Below are positions 44,099-53,625 of a DNA stretch of 64,000 bases, piece after piece (positions within the stretch are counted from its first letter, which is position 1; each line of letters begins with the position of its first letter). The notes below the pieces were generated by a model, which was not told the origin of the DNA, searched no databases, and saw only the letters and a list, made by a program, of their open reading frames with translations. The DNA is from Oceanobacillus jordanicus (lineage in GTDB: Bacteria; Bacillota; Bacilli; Bacillales; Amphibacillaceae), in the NCBI RefSeq assembly GCF_022095695.1, contig NZ_JAIFZM010000010.1, positions 1-64,000 of the forward strand, in the 5' to 3' direction. The position numbers and the translations under genes are program-made.

Positions 44099-44497
44099 AT
44101 GAAGAAGACAGTAAAAGTAGTTGCAGCTATAATTGAAAATGATCAAAACGAAATTCTTTGTGCTCTTCGCTCACCTGATATGTCTATTCCAAACATGTGG
44201 GAATTCCCGGGCGGTAAAGTAGAGATAAATGAAGATATTTATACTGCTGTGGAAAGAGAAATTGAAGAAGAATTGGGTTGTAACATCGAAACGAAGGGAT
44301 TACTAAATGAAAACACTCACGAATATGAGTCTTTCATTATTAATCTTATCGCGATTAAAGCAAAGGTCATAAAAGGAGAACCTCTACCAAGTGAACATTC
44401 TACACTCATATGGTTAAAAAGAGAGAACTTAAATTCTCTGAAATGGGCTCCCGCTGATATTCCCGCTGTCAAAGAATTAATAAATGAAAAAGTCTAG
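44099..44497 (+). CDS. MutT-like (deoxy)nucleoside triphosphate pyrophosphohydrolase (Nudix)
   Basis: A 132-residue Nudix protein. The box is complete: G-G-K-V-E-I-N-E-D through VEREIEEELG, matching Gx5Ex7REUxEExGU. The N-terminus VVAAIIENDQNEILCALR is that of MutT-type enzymes, which hydrolyse oxidised or other dNTPs. AAGAGGG lies upstream of ATG. The gene converges with the large PLD-helicase gene and shares its terminator. Nudix and DUF3427 helicase genes may be functionally linked, as discussed in the findings. Confidence 0.88.
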   Translation: MKKTVKVVAAIIENDQNEILCALRSPDMSIPNMWEFPGGKVEINEDIYTAVEREIEEELGCNIETKGLLNENTHEYESFIINLIAIKAKVIKGEPLPSEHSTLIWLKRENLNSLKWAPADIPAVKELINEKV

Positions 44498-44516
44498 CTC
44501 GCGAGCTAGACTTTTC
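44487..44516. terminator. Bidirectional terminator shared by MutT and PLD-helicase genes
   Basis: AAAAGTCTAGCTC - GC - GAGCTAGACTTTT, a near-perfect palindrome that contains the MutT stop codon and ends nine bases before the helicase stop. T tracts on both sides serve both convergent transcripts. Confidence 0.85.
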
Positions 44517-44524
44517 TTATATTC

Positions 44525-47422
44525 CTATTCATTGCCATTAACAATGTACTGGTATAACTTATGCTCAATGGGTTTATCTAATACCATGTTCATGTGTACC
44601 ACAGGTATTTCCTTACCGTTTTTATCAAGCATTTTATCCTGCTCGACTGTTTCTTTATCTGGAAGAGTTTGGCCGAGATAATAAAATCCGCTACCTTCAT
44701 CATCATCCTTTTTTATAAAGAAATGTAGATCCATATTTGTCTCATCAGCATTTACAATCTTTTTAACCTCTTCTGAAGCTAATGTCCGCTTACTTCGCGT
44801 ATACCATTTGAAAATTTCAGGACTAATAAATTCATCCCCATAATTAACACTAGATTCTACTTCGTCATTTTTGTGATAAGTAACGAATATCGGACAAGTC
44901 TGGTGTTTGGGTTTGTAGCCATACATGGTTGAACTTTCGTCATTATACCAGTTCAATAACTTACAAGCATCTTTTCTAGAATACTTCTCGTATCTAGTGA
45001 GTTTCTTATTGAGTTGATACTTTTTATTCCGCTCAAGCCCACACTTCACAACATCCATAACCAATTTATTAAATAATTGATTGGATTGCAGCCCATCTCT
45101 TAGTACTTCGTTAAAAGAATACTTATTATCTCTGTTTAACTCAATAATTGGCTTGTAACCATATTTTTTCTGATCTGTTTGGGTAAAAAAGGACAAATCA
45201 AATATACGATGCACAGAATTTAACGTTGATTCCTCAACAATACACCCTGACTCTTCTAATGCCAGGTGATATTCTTCTGAATCGACACTTCCTTTTGATA
45301 GTAACTGGTCTAACAATACAAGTTCATGTTTACGTTTCCCATCAAGTATTTCCAATGAAAGCATTGTGAGAACACTATGTTGGTATGCACTTAATGTAGT
45401 AATGTCTTCATTCATTTTTAGAAGGAAAGCGTAGAAACTTTTAAATTTGCCTGCAATTACGACTGGATCAATAGAATGATTCGTTATAAAGTCATATAAA
45501 TATGGTGTCCGTCCAAGTCGGTTTTTCAATTCTACAAAAGCTTCTTTAAAAACCTTCATGGCTGTCAAATTACTAGCGTTTATCGATTTAAATATTTGTT
45601 TTTTTGCGATTTCCTCAAAATTAACGGTTGATACTCCCTTGATGTAACTCGTCTCTGTTGCGCGTCTACGTATATTGTCTTTGTTCTGCGATTTATCTCC
45701 AGATAAAGCCATCGGAATCATATAGTTGTTTTTGTAATTACCGATAAAATCAATGATTGTAACAAAATCTTTTGACTCATGTTTACGAAGGCCACGCCCA
45801 AGCTGTTGGATAAAAATAATGCTAGATTGTGTCTGTCTTAACATGACAACTTGGTTAATACTTGGAATATCAATTCCCTCATTAAAAATATCTACGGTAA
45901 TAATGTAATCCAAAACTCCATTTTCCAAACGTTCAACTTGATATATACGCTGATCCTGAGAGTGGTCACCGGTTAAGGCAACAGTTTTAAACCCTTTGTC
46001 GTTTAAAGCAGTAGATAATTTTACCGCTTCCTCTTTTCGGCTACAGAACATTAATCCTCTTACTTTATCACCCGAATGACTATAATAATCCAACTTATCT
46101 ATAATATGATTTACACGCTCATCTGTAACAAGTTTGGATAATATTGCTGTATCATCGATTATCTCTCCATCGTATTCAAGATCGGTAACACCGAAATAAT
46201 GAAATGGACATAACATATCTTCTTCAAGTGCTTCCTGTAACCGAATTTCATAGGCAATATTATAATCAAACAGCTCATATATATTAAAATCATCAGTACG
46301 CTCTGGAGTTGCAGTCATCCCTAATAAGAAGTCTGGCTCGAAATGATCTAGTACTCTTAAATACGACGCTGCTCCTGCTTTATGCACTTCATCTATAAGA
46401 ATATAATTAAACTCATGTGGGTCAAACTTTTGTAAGGTCTCTAGTTTAGAAATCGTTTGTATTGTGGTAAACAGGTATTTTGCGTCCGTTTGCTTAATTG
46501 AACCTGTTAATATACCAAAGTCTCTATCCAAACCTCCCAAAATTTGTTGAAAGTCGGACTTCGCTTTATGTAAAATTTGCTCTCGATGTACAACAAATAA
46601 CATCCTTTTTGGTGCAACACGACGAACATCAAAGGCAGATAAAAATGTTTTTCCTGTACCAGTTGCCGACACAACAAGGCCCTTATCGTGACCTTCTTCT
46701 CTTACACTCTGTATTTCTTTTAAAGCTACTTCTTGCATTTTATTTGGATGAATGTCGGTCGCAGTTTTAATTGGATTGACATCATATTCTGTCGGAAGTT
46801 CAATTACTTTCGCTGCAGCTTGATATTTCACCGGCTTGTATATTTCCTCATACGACTTAATCCAATCATCTGTTAATGGGCTTGCTTCTTGCCACACCTC
46901 TTCAAATTGGTTCTTAAAGTGATGTATGACTTCACCGTTCTCATAGGAAGTTAGTTTCACATTCCACTCATAATTTACTTTTAATGCCTGTGCAGTAAGA
47001 TTGGAACTACCTACAATTAACGAATAGTACTTATCATGCTCAAATATGTAACCTTTTGAATGGAACCCTTCCATTTCAGTTAACCGTACTTCAACGTTTG
47101 TTATCTTCTTCAATTCTTTAAAAACTTTCGGTTGGTTAAAATTTAGAAAGGTAGATGTTAGTATTTTACCCTTAATCCCTTTTCTTTTAAGATCAAGTAA
47201 ATGTGATTTTAAAGTAGCAAGACCACTTTCCGTTATAAAGGCAACAGAGAAAATAAAAGATTTACAACTATCTAATTCCTTAACTAATGACGTTAATACA
47301 TCTATGCTTTTCTTAGTATTGTTCAATAGCAATCTCGGTTTATATGTATCCATTTTTCCCTTGGTCTGATCTATAAATCCTTTATGTAAAGATTCTTCAA
47401 GATTTTTAATGAAATCCTCCAT
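44525..47422 (-). CDS. PLD-nuclease / SF2 helicase / DUF3427 protein
   Basis: A 965-residue multidomain protein. Residues 30-180 form a phospholipase-D-type nuclease with one HKD motif (H121-S-K123 and GSSNLT to N141), so it would act as a dimer. Residues 230-560 are a superfamily 2 helicase: Walker A ATGTGKT (254-260), DEVH (344-347), TATP (370-373) and the QQLGRGLRK motif VI. Residues about 700-960 are DUF3427, with NYGDEFISPEIFKWYTRSKR. The architecture suggests DNA unwinding coupled to cleavage, as in restriction or repair. AAGGGAA-like signals upstream are weak. It converges with a MutT gene. Confidence 0.9.
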   Translation of the reverse strand: MEDFIKNLEESLHKGFIDQTKGKMDTYKPRLLLNNTKKSIDVLTSLVKELDSCKSFIFSVAFITESGLATLKSHLLDLKRKGIKGKILTSTFLNFNQPKVFKELKKITNVEVRLTEMEGFHSKGYIFEHDKYYSLIVGSSNLTAQALKVNYEWNVKLTSYENGEVIHHFKNQFEEVWQEASPLTDDWIKSYEEIYKPVKYQAAAKVIELPTEYDVNPIKTATDIHPNKMQEVALKEIQSVREEGHDKGLVVSATGTGKTFLSAFDVRRVAPKRMLFVVHREQILHKAKSDFQQILGGLDRDFGILTGSIKQTDAKYLFTTIQTISKLETLQKFDPHEFNYILIDEVHKAGAASYLRVLDHFEPDFLLGMTATPERTDDFNIYELFDYNIAYEIRLQEALEEDMLCPFHYFGVTDLEYDGEIIDDTAILSKLVTDERVNHIIDKLDYYSHSGDKVRGLMFCSRKEEAVKLSTALNDKGFKTVALTGDHSQDQRIYQVERLENGVLDYIITVDIFNEGIDIPSINQVVMLRQTQSSIIFIQQLGRGLRKHESKDFVTIIDFIGNYKNNYMIPMALSGDKSQNKDNIRRRATETSYIKGVSTVNFEEIAKKQIFKSINASNLTAMKVFKEAFVELKNRLGRTPYLYDFITNHSIDPVVIAGKFKSFYAFLLKMNEDITTLSAYQHSVLTMLSLEILDGKRKHELVLLDQLLSKGSVDSEEYHLALEESGCIVEESTLNSVHRIFDLSFFTQTDQKKYGYKPIIELNRDNKYSFNEVLRDGLQSNQLFNKLVMDVVKCGLERNKKYQLNKKLTRYEKYSRKDACKLLNWYNDESSTMYGYKPKHQTCPIFVTYHKNDEVESSVNYGDEFISPEIFKWYTRSKRTLASEEVKKIVNADETNMDLHFFIKKDDDEGSGFYYLGQTLPDKETVEQDKMLDKNGKEIPVVHMNMVLDKPIEHKLYQYIVNGNE

Positions 47423-47663
47423 CTAATCCCCCACGTCTCTTACTTGTTATATCTCGACTGTTGACACTATATCGCAAATATCTTTTCCTAATTTTAACAT
47501 AATTTATCGCAAAACATTGTAATACTTCATGAATTGCAATTAAGCAAAAAGAACTAGGCTCATAAATTATAGATTTTTTTTAAAGAGATTAACGAAACAA
47601 TTGTTCCATCTTTTATACTAATCTATTAATTATTATGATAACATGATGATAACAACTACATAG
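47423..47663. other. AT-rich intergenic region
   Basis: Spacer between the start of the PLD-helicase gene and the toxin gene. It must hold the helicase promoter on the minus strand. I see no coding frame or dyad that stands out. TATAGT at 47664-47669 may be the toxin -10. Confidence 0.4.
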
Positions 47664-47679
47664 TATAGTGGGCGGTTGG

Positions 47680-47702
47680 CCACTTCCTGAGAAGGGAGGT
47701 GG
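47680..47702 (+). promoter_or_regulatory. Hairpin that hides the toxin ribosome binding site
   Basis: CCACTTCC pairs with GGAGGTGG, with one G-U pair and a 7-base loop. The right arm is the Shine-Dalgarno sequence of the toxin gene, so translation must wait until the hairpin opens. This is the usual arrangement in type I toxin messages. Confidence 0.7.
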
Positions 47703-47707
47703 TAAAG

Positions 47708-47815
47708 ATGACGACTTATCAAGTAATAAGTTTACTACTTCATTTTAGCGTTTCCATGACAGCAGGGTTAACACTTATCATAACCATCGTCATCTTTCTA
47801 AACAAAAAGAAGTAA
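47708..47815 (+). CDS. Type I toxin, holin-like/TxpA-BsrG-type small hydrophobic peptide
   Basis: A 35-residue peptide. MTTYQVISLLLHF is the common N-terminus of the putative holin-like toxins, a membrane helix spans about residues 5-31 and the end is LNKKK. GGGAGGTGG gives a near-perfect Shine-Dalgarno, but it lies in a hairpin. The last three codons are inside a bidirectional terminator. An antisense RNA gene overlaps the 3' end from the other strand. By analogy with TxpA and BsrG the peptide damages the membrane when the antisense RNA is lost. It is well below normal gene-finding length. Confidence 0.85.
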   Translation: MTTYQVISLLLHFSVSMTAGLTLIITIVIFLNKKK

Positions 47816-47850
47816 CCGCCCCCAGACCATGGTAGTGGTTACTTCTTTTT
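47804..47850. terminator. Bidirectional terminator of the toxin and antitoxin genes
   Basis: AAAAAGAAGTAACC pairs with GGTTACTTCTTTTT over a 19-base loop, with A and T tracts on both flanks. It contains the toxin stop codon and ends the antisense RNA from the other side. Confidence 0.88.
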
Positions 47851-47935
47851 AGATCGTCAAACAATTGGTCAACCGCTCTTTATGCGGATGTAGTTGTGGT
47901 AGCGGGTAGTTGGCGCTACTCGATACCTTTTTCTT
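47804..47935 (-). ncRNA. Antisense RNA antitoxin (RatA/SR4-like)
   Basis: Predicted RNA of about 130 bases. A consensus promoter lies just upstream, the RNA folds with GGGTAGCGCC and GTAGTTGTGGTAGCGGG-type stems, and it ends at the shared terminator. About a dozen bases plus the terminator are complementary to the 3' end of the toxin message. Pairing there would recruit RNase III or spread to the hidden ribosome binding site. Boundaries are inferred from the promoter and terminator only. Confidence 0.75.
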
Positions 47936-47941
47936 ATTATT

Positions 47942-47970
47942 AGTATAATTTTATTTATATATACTGTCAA
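47942..47970 (-). promoter_or_regulatory. Sigma-A promoter of the antitoxin RNA
   Basis: TTGACA (47965-47970) and TATACT (47942-47947) on the minus strand, 17 bases apart. This is a perfect -35, a five-of-six -10 and ideal spacing, as expected for a constitutive antitoxin. Confidence 0.85.
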
Positions 47971-47990
47971 TTATGTCCCTACTAGATCCA

Positions 47991-49922
47991 TTACTTCATG
48001 TACCTATATTTCAACAGACCTTTCAACATAGAAATCTCCTGTAACAAGCTCTCTCCAACGTTGGTTTCACGCACTTTTTTTCGTTTCAATTCTTTATCCA
48101 CTAATCTCTTTACAGATAAAACATCGTTTCCATTGTGTAATACTTCTTGTTTGGAATTGAAATGTTTATGGGCGACAAGCTGCATACCATAAGAATTGTA
48201 TAATAATGTGTAGCCGGCGATTCCTGTTGTCGGTTGGTAAGCTTTGGAGAATCCTCCATCGATCACAACGATTTTTCCATTTGCTTTGATTGGGTTCTCC
48301 CCTTCGATCTCTTTGACTGGTGTGTGGCCATTGATAATGTGACCATGCATCGGGTCGAGATCAAATTCCTTTAAAATCTTGTGGCAGATTTCTTCATTTT
48401 CACGCATGTAATAATACGGATTTTTCACTTCTTTATGTGTTTTCTTATCTGTAATAAAATATCGCTCAAAGGTCGTCATTTCTCTCTTTCCAAATAAAGA
48501 GGAATGCTCACCTGTCCACAAATACCAGACCACATCTGTCGCAAGGTCATCTGTCTCTTCCGGATGGTCAAAGGAATAGCGTAAATAATGTTCAAAGATA
48601 TCAAGCAGTTCACGGCCTGCATAAGATTTGTTCTCAATCTTCATCTCTTCCATGTTTCCTTGCTCATCTATCGGAATACATCCATGTATTAACAAGTTTC
48701 CATTATATTTGAGATAAAGGCTTCCCTTCTTCATGAGGAAGCGCATATGTCTGCCTAATTTCTCGGAATGCCGGACAGAGAATAATAATTTATCTATTAC
48801 TTGCTGTTCTTCCTCTAGTAATTGATCTGGTTGTTCTGGGTTCACTGTTGCAAAGCAGGTGTTATCTAATGGATACGTTTCCCCGCGCAATGTGATCTCG
48901 TTATTCTCATAATTAACCTTCTCCAACACTAGCCGTTTCTCCATATTGAAGTTAGGACGTCTTTTGATGATTGGACTCTCCAGCTTAAATTGAATCATCG
49001 CAATTGCTTGATGAATTTTCGTAATTTGTGATTGTTCTTGATCCGATATTTTTTTATTGGAATGTCTTTTCGGTCTGAATGCTGGATTATCTTCATAGTA
49101 CTTCTCCGCTAAATTAAGTAGTGGTCGAAGGTTAATTCCATAAACGTCTTCAATTATATCCAAGTTGTCATAACGAGCGCAGATACGGATAATATTCGCT
49201 AGACAAACCTTCGAACCTGCAAACGCACCTAACCAGAGCACATCGTGGTTACCCCATTGCACATCAACAGAATGGTAATTAATGAGCGTATCCATAATTT
49301 TATCCGGTTCCGGACCACGGTCGTAAATGTCCCCCACCACATGAAGATGGTCAACTACCAGTCGCTGTGTTGTATAGGCAAGCCCTATAATTAATTCATC
49401 CGCTTGATCGAGTGAAATAACTTGCTCCACGATTTTTTTATAATAGGGTTTCTTATTGGTGTAATCGTCTGTTTTATATAGAAGCTCTTCAATAATATAT
49501 ACAAATTGCTTTGGTAATGCTTTACGCAATTTCGACCTTGTATACTTAGAAGAAGCATAGGAAACGAGCTGAATCAAATGCTCAATCTTTTTTATGTACC
49601 ATTCATTTATCTCTTTTTTGTTTGCAAAATGGCTCTTAATCAATTGTAGTTTTTCTTCTGGATAATAAACTAATGTCGCAAATTCTGTGATCTCTTCTTC
49701 AGATAATTCATTGGAAAAACGGTCTCTTATTTTCTCTTTCACTTTGCCCGAGCCATTTCGTAGCACATGTTGAAATGCTTGATATTCCCCGTGCAAATCA
49801 CTAACAAAATGCTCTGTTCCCTTAGGCAGGTCGAGGATGGCTTCAAGGTTGATAATTTCGGTTACGACTTTTTCTTCACTTTCATAACGTTGTGCAAGTA
49901 AATCCAAAAACTTGTTTTTCAA
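47991..49922 (-). CDS. fbp: Class III fructose-1,6-bisphosphatase
   Basis: A 643-residue class III FBPase, the Bacillota gluconeogenic enzyme that removes the 1-phosphate of fructose-1,6-bisphosphate. Metallophosphatase motifs are visible: [29 protein letters not shown] and [13 protein letters not shown], then [24 protein letters not shown] matches the usual start region. The start is probably TTG at 49922, with AAAGGGG about 11 bases upstream; a TTG at 49946 is an alternative. It is monocistronic, next to the antitoxin promoter. Confidence 0.92.
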   Translation of the reverse strand: MKNKFLDLLAQRYESEEKVVTEIINLEAILDLPKGTEHFVSDLHGEYQAFQHVLRNGSGKVKEKIRDRFSNELSEEEITEFATLVYYPEEKLQLIKSHFANKKEINEWYIKKIEHLIQLVSYASSKYTRSKLRKALPKQFVYIIEELLYKTDDYTNKKPYYKKIVEQVISLDQADELIIGLAYTTQRLVVDHLHVVGDIYDRGPEPDKIMDTLINYHSVDVQWGNHDVLWLGAFAGSKVCLANIIRICARYDNLDIIEDVYGINLRPLLNLAEKYYEDNPAFRPKRHSNKKISDQEQSQITKIHQAIAMIQFKLESPIIKRRPNFNMEKRLVLEKVNYENNEITLRGETYPLDNTCFATVNPEQPDQLLEEEQQVIDKLLFSVRHSEKLGRHMRFLMKKGSLYLKYNGNLLIHGCIPIDEQGNMEEMKIENKSYAGRELLDIFEHYLRYSFDHPEETDDLATDVVWYLWTGEHSSLFGKREMTTFERYFITDKKTHKEVKNPYYYMRENEEICHKILKEFDLDPMHGHIINGHTPVKEIEGENPIKANGKIVVIDGGFSKAYQPTTGIAGYTLLYNSYGMQLVAHKHFNSKQEVLHNGNDVLSVKRLVDKELKRKKVRETNVGESLLQEISMLKGLLKYRYMK

Positions 49923-50081
49923 AACGATTGCATCCCCTTTTAACAATTAAATCTATCATGTACATTATTACTAGTATAACTGAAAATTGCCTGCTAAGTG
50001 AACTCGATTTGTTCGCACAACCATGGAAAAGTATGGATTGCTATCGACAAGCCTATTCAACTTTGTTAAAAGGGTTGCATG

Positions 50082-51020
50082 TTACGCATTTTCAATTACA
50101 TTCTGTCTATCTAGCTTAATCTCTTCAACTTTTTTCCTGTTTGCATCTACTTCTCTTTCTAGATCTCTTATGATCCTTTCGACTTCAGCCTGTTTATAGC
50201 TTACTTGATCTCTGGCTTCATTTATTCTGTTTTGAACCATAAAGTCGACAAAGATTCCGTCCAAGAAAAAGTCGGCAAATTTAAGCATACCTGAGATATC
50301 AATTTGGACATCTAATTCTTCCTCTACATCTAATAATTCTTTTTGGAAACGTCGCATGCTTGTTTGCGCCTTGTGGATAGCTTCTGTAGCGTCGTCTATG
50401 TGACCATGTTTTGCAATTCCTGAAATAGCTCCTCCGCCAAACATATCAAAGGTACCCCAGTTTGCTGCACTATCTAACGAGGCATGCGCACTATCCAAAT
50501 CTTCTACTACATAAGAACCTGCCTTAATGGCTTCATTGAGTTCAACCATGTATGCTTTTGTATCGCCTTCTTGCTCAGTTAGCTGAACTAACATAGCAGC
50601 TGAGGAATTGTTACTTTGTTTGATGTATTGCTCTTTTTCAGCAAATAGTTGTTGATACCTTGCCTCTACATCCCCTAGTTTTTCCAGTTCATATCTTAGT
50701 TCTGTTAGTGCTTTCTCTAATTCCTTTTTCGTTTTCTCTGCTTCCTGCAATTCCAACTGGACAGCAATTATTTCTTGCTTCTCTTTTTCTATCTTTTCCT
50801 CTTTACTTCCTTTTAGTGCTAGGAATACTCCAGAAATACTAAACCCTTCTAACTTTTCAACATCCTTTTCCTCTTCAACAAGTTGCTTCTTTAAGTTGGA
50901 TATAATACTATCAATTTCAGTACGTTCCCTTTCATAATCCGTCACTTGATTCTTCCATTTATTCTTTTTTCTTAGATCTGCTTTCACCTGTATAAGTTCT
51001 TCATTTAATCGATCTACCAT
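50082..51020 (-). CDS. Coiled-coil protein of unknown function
   Basis: A 312-residue protein that is mostly helical. Heptad-rich segments cover residues 1-130 and 255-312 (for example LKKQLVEEEKDVEKLE and VERIIRDLEREVDANR). A central stretch with DMFGGGAISGIAKHGHIDDA breaks the coils and looks like a glycine hinge or a small membrane-proximal loop. It has no signal peptide. It resembles ATP-independent structural or stress proteins in layout only. GGGAGGGG lies upstream of the ATG. No family is assigned. Confidence 0.65.
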   Translation of the reverse strand: MVDRLNEELIQVKADLRKKNKWKNQVTDYERERTEIDSIISNLKKQLVEEEKDVEKLEGFSISGVFLALKGSKEEKIEKEKQEIIAVQLELQEAEKTKKELEKALTELRYELEKLGDVEARYQQLFAEKEQYIKQSNNSSAAMLVQLTEQEGDTKAYMVELNEAIKAGSYVVEDLDSAHASLDSAANWGTFDMFGGGAISGIAKHGHIDDATEAIHKAQTSMRRFQKELLDVEEELDVQIDISGMLKFADFFLDGIFVDFMVQNRINEARDQVSYKQAEVERIIRDLEREVDANRKKVEEIKLDRQNVIENA

Positions 51021-51093
51021 TATACATTTCCCCTCCCTTATTTATTACGGAAAGTCTTTTACAAAAGTTTCACGGGATAAACAACTAAAAGAA

Positions 51094-51128
51094 GACCTTA
51101 GATAAAGACTACGTCCCCATCTAAGGTC
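51094..51128 (-). terminator. Terminator of the ahpCF operon
   Basis: GACCTTAGAT pairs with ATCTAAGGTC around a 15-base loop, with TTCTTTT following on the minus strand. It lies 25 bases after the ahpF stop. Confidence 0.8.
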
Positions 51129-51152
51129 ATTCATTTTAGAATATTGCATTAT

Positions 51153-52724
51153 TTAATCTTGATTAACAAGTTCGTCTTCAACGGCTCCTGCTTCAATAGG
51201 GTTTCTGATTAGATAATCAAAAGCTCCTAGTGCAGCTGTCGCTCCAGATCCCATTGAGATAATAATTTGGTTATAGACACTATCTGTACAGTCACCTGCT
51301 GCAAACAATCCTGATACTGTTGTAGCACCATGCTTGTCCACAACAACCTCACCAATGCGGTTCTTCTCAACTGTATTATCAAGCCAATCGGTATTTGGTA
51401 CCAAGCCGATTTGGACAAACACACCTTGTAAATCGATCTGTTTCTCTTCATTTGTCTCACGATCAAGATACTTGATACCATTCACATTGTCTGAACCAGT
51501 GATTTCCGTTGTTTGAGCATTTTTAACGACCGTTACGTTAGGGAGTTTAGCTAGACTATTTTGAAGTACTTCATCAGCCTTTAAGGTATCAGAGAACTCA
51601 AGAACAGTTACATGGTTTACGATACCTGCTAGGTCAATAGCAGCCTCGACACCGGAGTTTCCTCCACCGACGACAGCTACGTCTTTTCCTTCAAATAATG
51701 GACCGTCACAGTGTGCACAGTATGCTACACCTTTGTTAGCGAACTCCTCTTCTCCAGGTACACCAAGCTTACGCCAGCTTGCACCAGTAGAAGCAATTAC
51801 CGTTCTGCTTTTTAGAATGGCGCCATTTTCTAGCTCTACTTCAAACATGTCTTTCTTCTCTACGTGACGTACACGTTGTAAGTTCAAAACATCTATTCCG
51901 TAATCTTTAACATGTTCTTCTAAGCTTGCAACGAGCTTCGGTCCTTCAGTACTTTTTACACTAATGAAGTTCTCAATGCTCATTGTGTCTAGTACTTGTC
52001 CACCAAAGCGTTCTGCTACGATCCCAGTGCGGATGCCTTTTCGTGCAGCATAGATAGCAGCACTAGCACCAGCAGGGCCCCCACCGACAACAAGCACGTC
52101 GTATGGATCTTTTTCAGATAGTTCGGCTGCATCTGGTCCGCTACCTAATTTGGCAAGCATCTCTTCAGCTGTCATACGACCACTACCAAACTCTTCCCCA
52201 TTTAAGGTTACAGTTGGTACAGCCATGATGTTTTTGCTGTCTACTTCTTCTTTGAAGGCAGCTCCATCAATCATGGTGTGAGTAATACCAGGATTAAGCA
52301 CACTCATCATATTTAGTGCTTGTACGACGTCTGGGCAGTTATGACACGTAAGACTTACATAGGTTTCAAAGTGGAACTCACCTTTAACCTTTTTCGCTTG
52401 GTCTATAACACTTTGATCTACCTTGGGAGCTCTTCCACTAACTTGTAGTAAAGCGAGCACTAGTGATGTGAACTCATGTCCAAGTGGAACGCCAGCAAAG
52501 GTTACCCCAGTGTCTTCGCCAACACGGTTCACACTAAAGCTAGGTGTTCTTTTCAAGCTTGCTTTTTCGATAGTGATCTTCGATGACATAGAAGCAATTT
52601 CATCAACAAGCTCCTGCATCTCTTTTGATACACTATCGTCGCCTGTATCTACTTTCAGTACAATATCACTTTCAAGTAATTGCAGGTATTGGTCTAGTTG
52701 TGCTTTAATGTTTGATTCAAGCAT
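51153..52724 (-). CDS. ahpF: Alkyl hydroperoxide reductase subunit F
   Basis: A 523-residue flavoprotein that passes electrons from NADH to AhpC. The N-terminal double thioredoxin-like domain carries C127 and C130 (CHNCPD). The thioredoxin-reductase part has the FAD motif [11 protein letters not shown], the CAHCDG redox centre near residue 343 and FAAGDCTD. It follows ahpC by 14 bases, so the two form the usual ahpCF operon. It is slightly longer than the typical 509-residue protein because of its C-terminal tail ([13 protein letters not shown]). Confidence 0.95.
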   Translation of the reverse strand: MLESNIKAQLDQYLQLLESDIVLKVDTGDDSVSKEMQELVDEIASMSSKITIEKASLKRTPSFSVNRVGEDTGVTFAGVPLGHEFTSLVLALLQVSGRAPKVDQSVIDQAKKVKGEFHFETYVSLTCHNCPDVVQALNMMSVLNPGITHTMIDGAAFKEEVDSKNIMAVPTVTLNGEEFGSGRMTAEEMLAKLGSGPDAAELSEKDPYDVLVVGGGPAGASAAIYAARKGIRTGIVAERFGGQVLDTMSIENFISVKSTEGPKLVASLEEHVKDYGIDVLNLQRVRHVEKKDMFEVELENGAILKSRTVIASTGASWRKLGVPGEEEFANKGVAYCAHCDGPLFEGKDVAVVGGGNSGVEAAIDLAGIVNHVTVLEFSDTLKADEVLQNSLAKLPNVTVVKNAQTTEITGSDNVNGIKYLDRETNEEKQIDLQGVFVQIGLVPNTDWLDNTVEKNRIGEVVVDKHGATTVSGLFAAGDCTDSVYNQIIISMGSGATAALGAFDYLIRNPIEAGAVEDELVNQD

Positions 52725-52738
52725 GCTTATCGCACTCC

Positions 52739-53302
52739 TTAAATTTTACCTACTAGGTCTAGGCTTGGTGTAAGTGTTTCAGAGCCTTCTTCCCATTTAG
52801 CAGGGCAAACTTCACCAGGATTTTTACGAACATATTGTGCTGCTTTGATTTTATCAACAAGCACACTAGCATCACGGCCAATGCCGTCTGCATTAATTTC
52901 TACTGTTTGAATAACACCGTCTGGATCGATGATGAACGTACCACGATCTGCAAGACCTGATTCTTCGTTTAGTACTTCGAAATTACGAGATATCGTTTGG
53001 GATGGATCACCGATCATTGTATACGTAATTTTACCGATTTTTTCGGAAGTGTCATGCCAACCTTTATGAACGAAATGCGTATCCGTTGATACAGAGTATA
53101 CTTCTACTCCGAGATCTTTTAGAGTCGCATATTCATTTTGGAGGTCTTCAAGTTCAGTTGGGCAAACAAATGAGAAGTCTGCTGGGTAGAAACATACTAC
53201 GCTCCATTGACCTTTGAAGTTTTCTTCTGTTACATCTACAAAGTCACCGTTAAAATAAGCTTTTGCATTAAATGGTTTTACTTCTGATCCGATTAAAGAC
53301 AT
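52739..53302 (-). CDS. ahpC: Alkyl hydroperoxide reductase C (2-Cys peroxiredoxin)
   Basis: A 187-residue typical 2-Cys peroxiredoxin that reduces peroxides. The peroxidatic C47 is in [12 protein letters not shown] and the resolving cysteine is in [10 protein letters not shown] near residue 166. AGGAGG precedes the ATG. Upstream at 53330-53348 is an AT-rich TTAATAATAGTTATTCTAA stretch reminiscent of, but not a good match to, a PerR box. Expression under peroxide stress is expected for the family. It heads an operon with ahpF. Confidence 0.95.
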   Translation of the reverse strand: MSLIGSEVKPFNAKAYFNGDFVDVTEENFKGQWSVVCFYPADFSFVCPTELEDLQNEYATLKDLGVEVYSVSTDTHFVHKGWHDTSEKIGKITYTMIGDPSQTISRNFEVLNEESGLADRGTFIIDPDGVIQTVEINADGIGRDASVLVDKIKAAQYVRKNPGEVCPAKWEEGSETLTPSLDLVGKI

Positions 53303-53347
53303 TGTGTAAATTCCTCCTATAGGTACATTTTAATAATAGTTATTCTA

Positions 53348-53625
53348 ATAAAGCATACACTAATATATATTGCCAAACATTGCAAGAGATATCCGAAACA
53401 CCTTATTATATTTCACATTATAGTCAATTTTATGTAATGAAACCGTTATCATTTGGGGATTATAATTGAGATTTATTTAATTATTTTTTCCTTGCCTTTT
53501 CATAGGGAATAAATGCAGAAATATAGACGTATTGTTATACTGAGAGTATGGTTTCAACATATGTATTAGTGTAGTTATCATGCGGAATTTAGTCATGTAT
53601 TAATAAAAATATTGGAGGTTATTTC
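53348..53625. other. Intergenic region upstream of ahpC
   Basis: About 280 AT-rich bases between two divergent genes. It must hold both promoters. Possible regulatory words include TGAAACCGTTATCATT near 53438, loosely Fur-like. No gene is visible. Confidence 0.4.

Noticed and set aside
53330-53348. PerR box upstream of ahpC
   Set aside because: The stretch is AT-rich and well placed, but does not match TTATAATNATTATAA as an inverted repeat.
53436-53456. Fur box near TGAAACCGTTATCATT
   Set aside because: Only one arm resembles the 7-1-7 consensus, and it is over 130 bases from ahpC.
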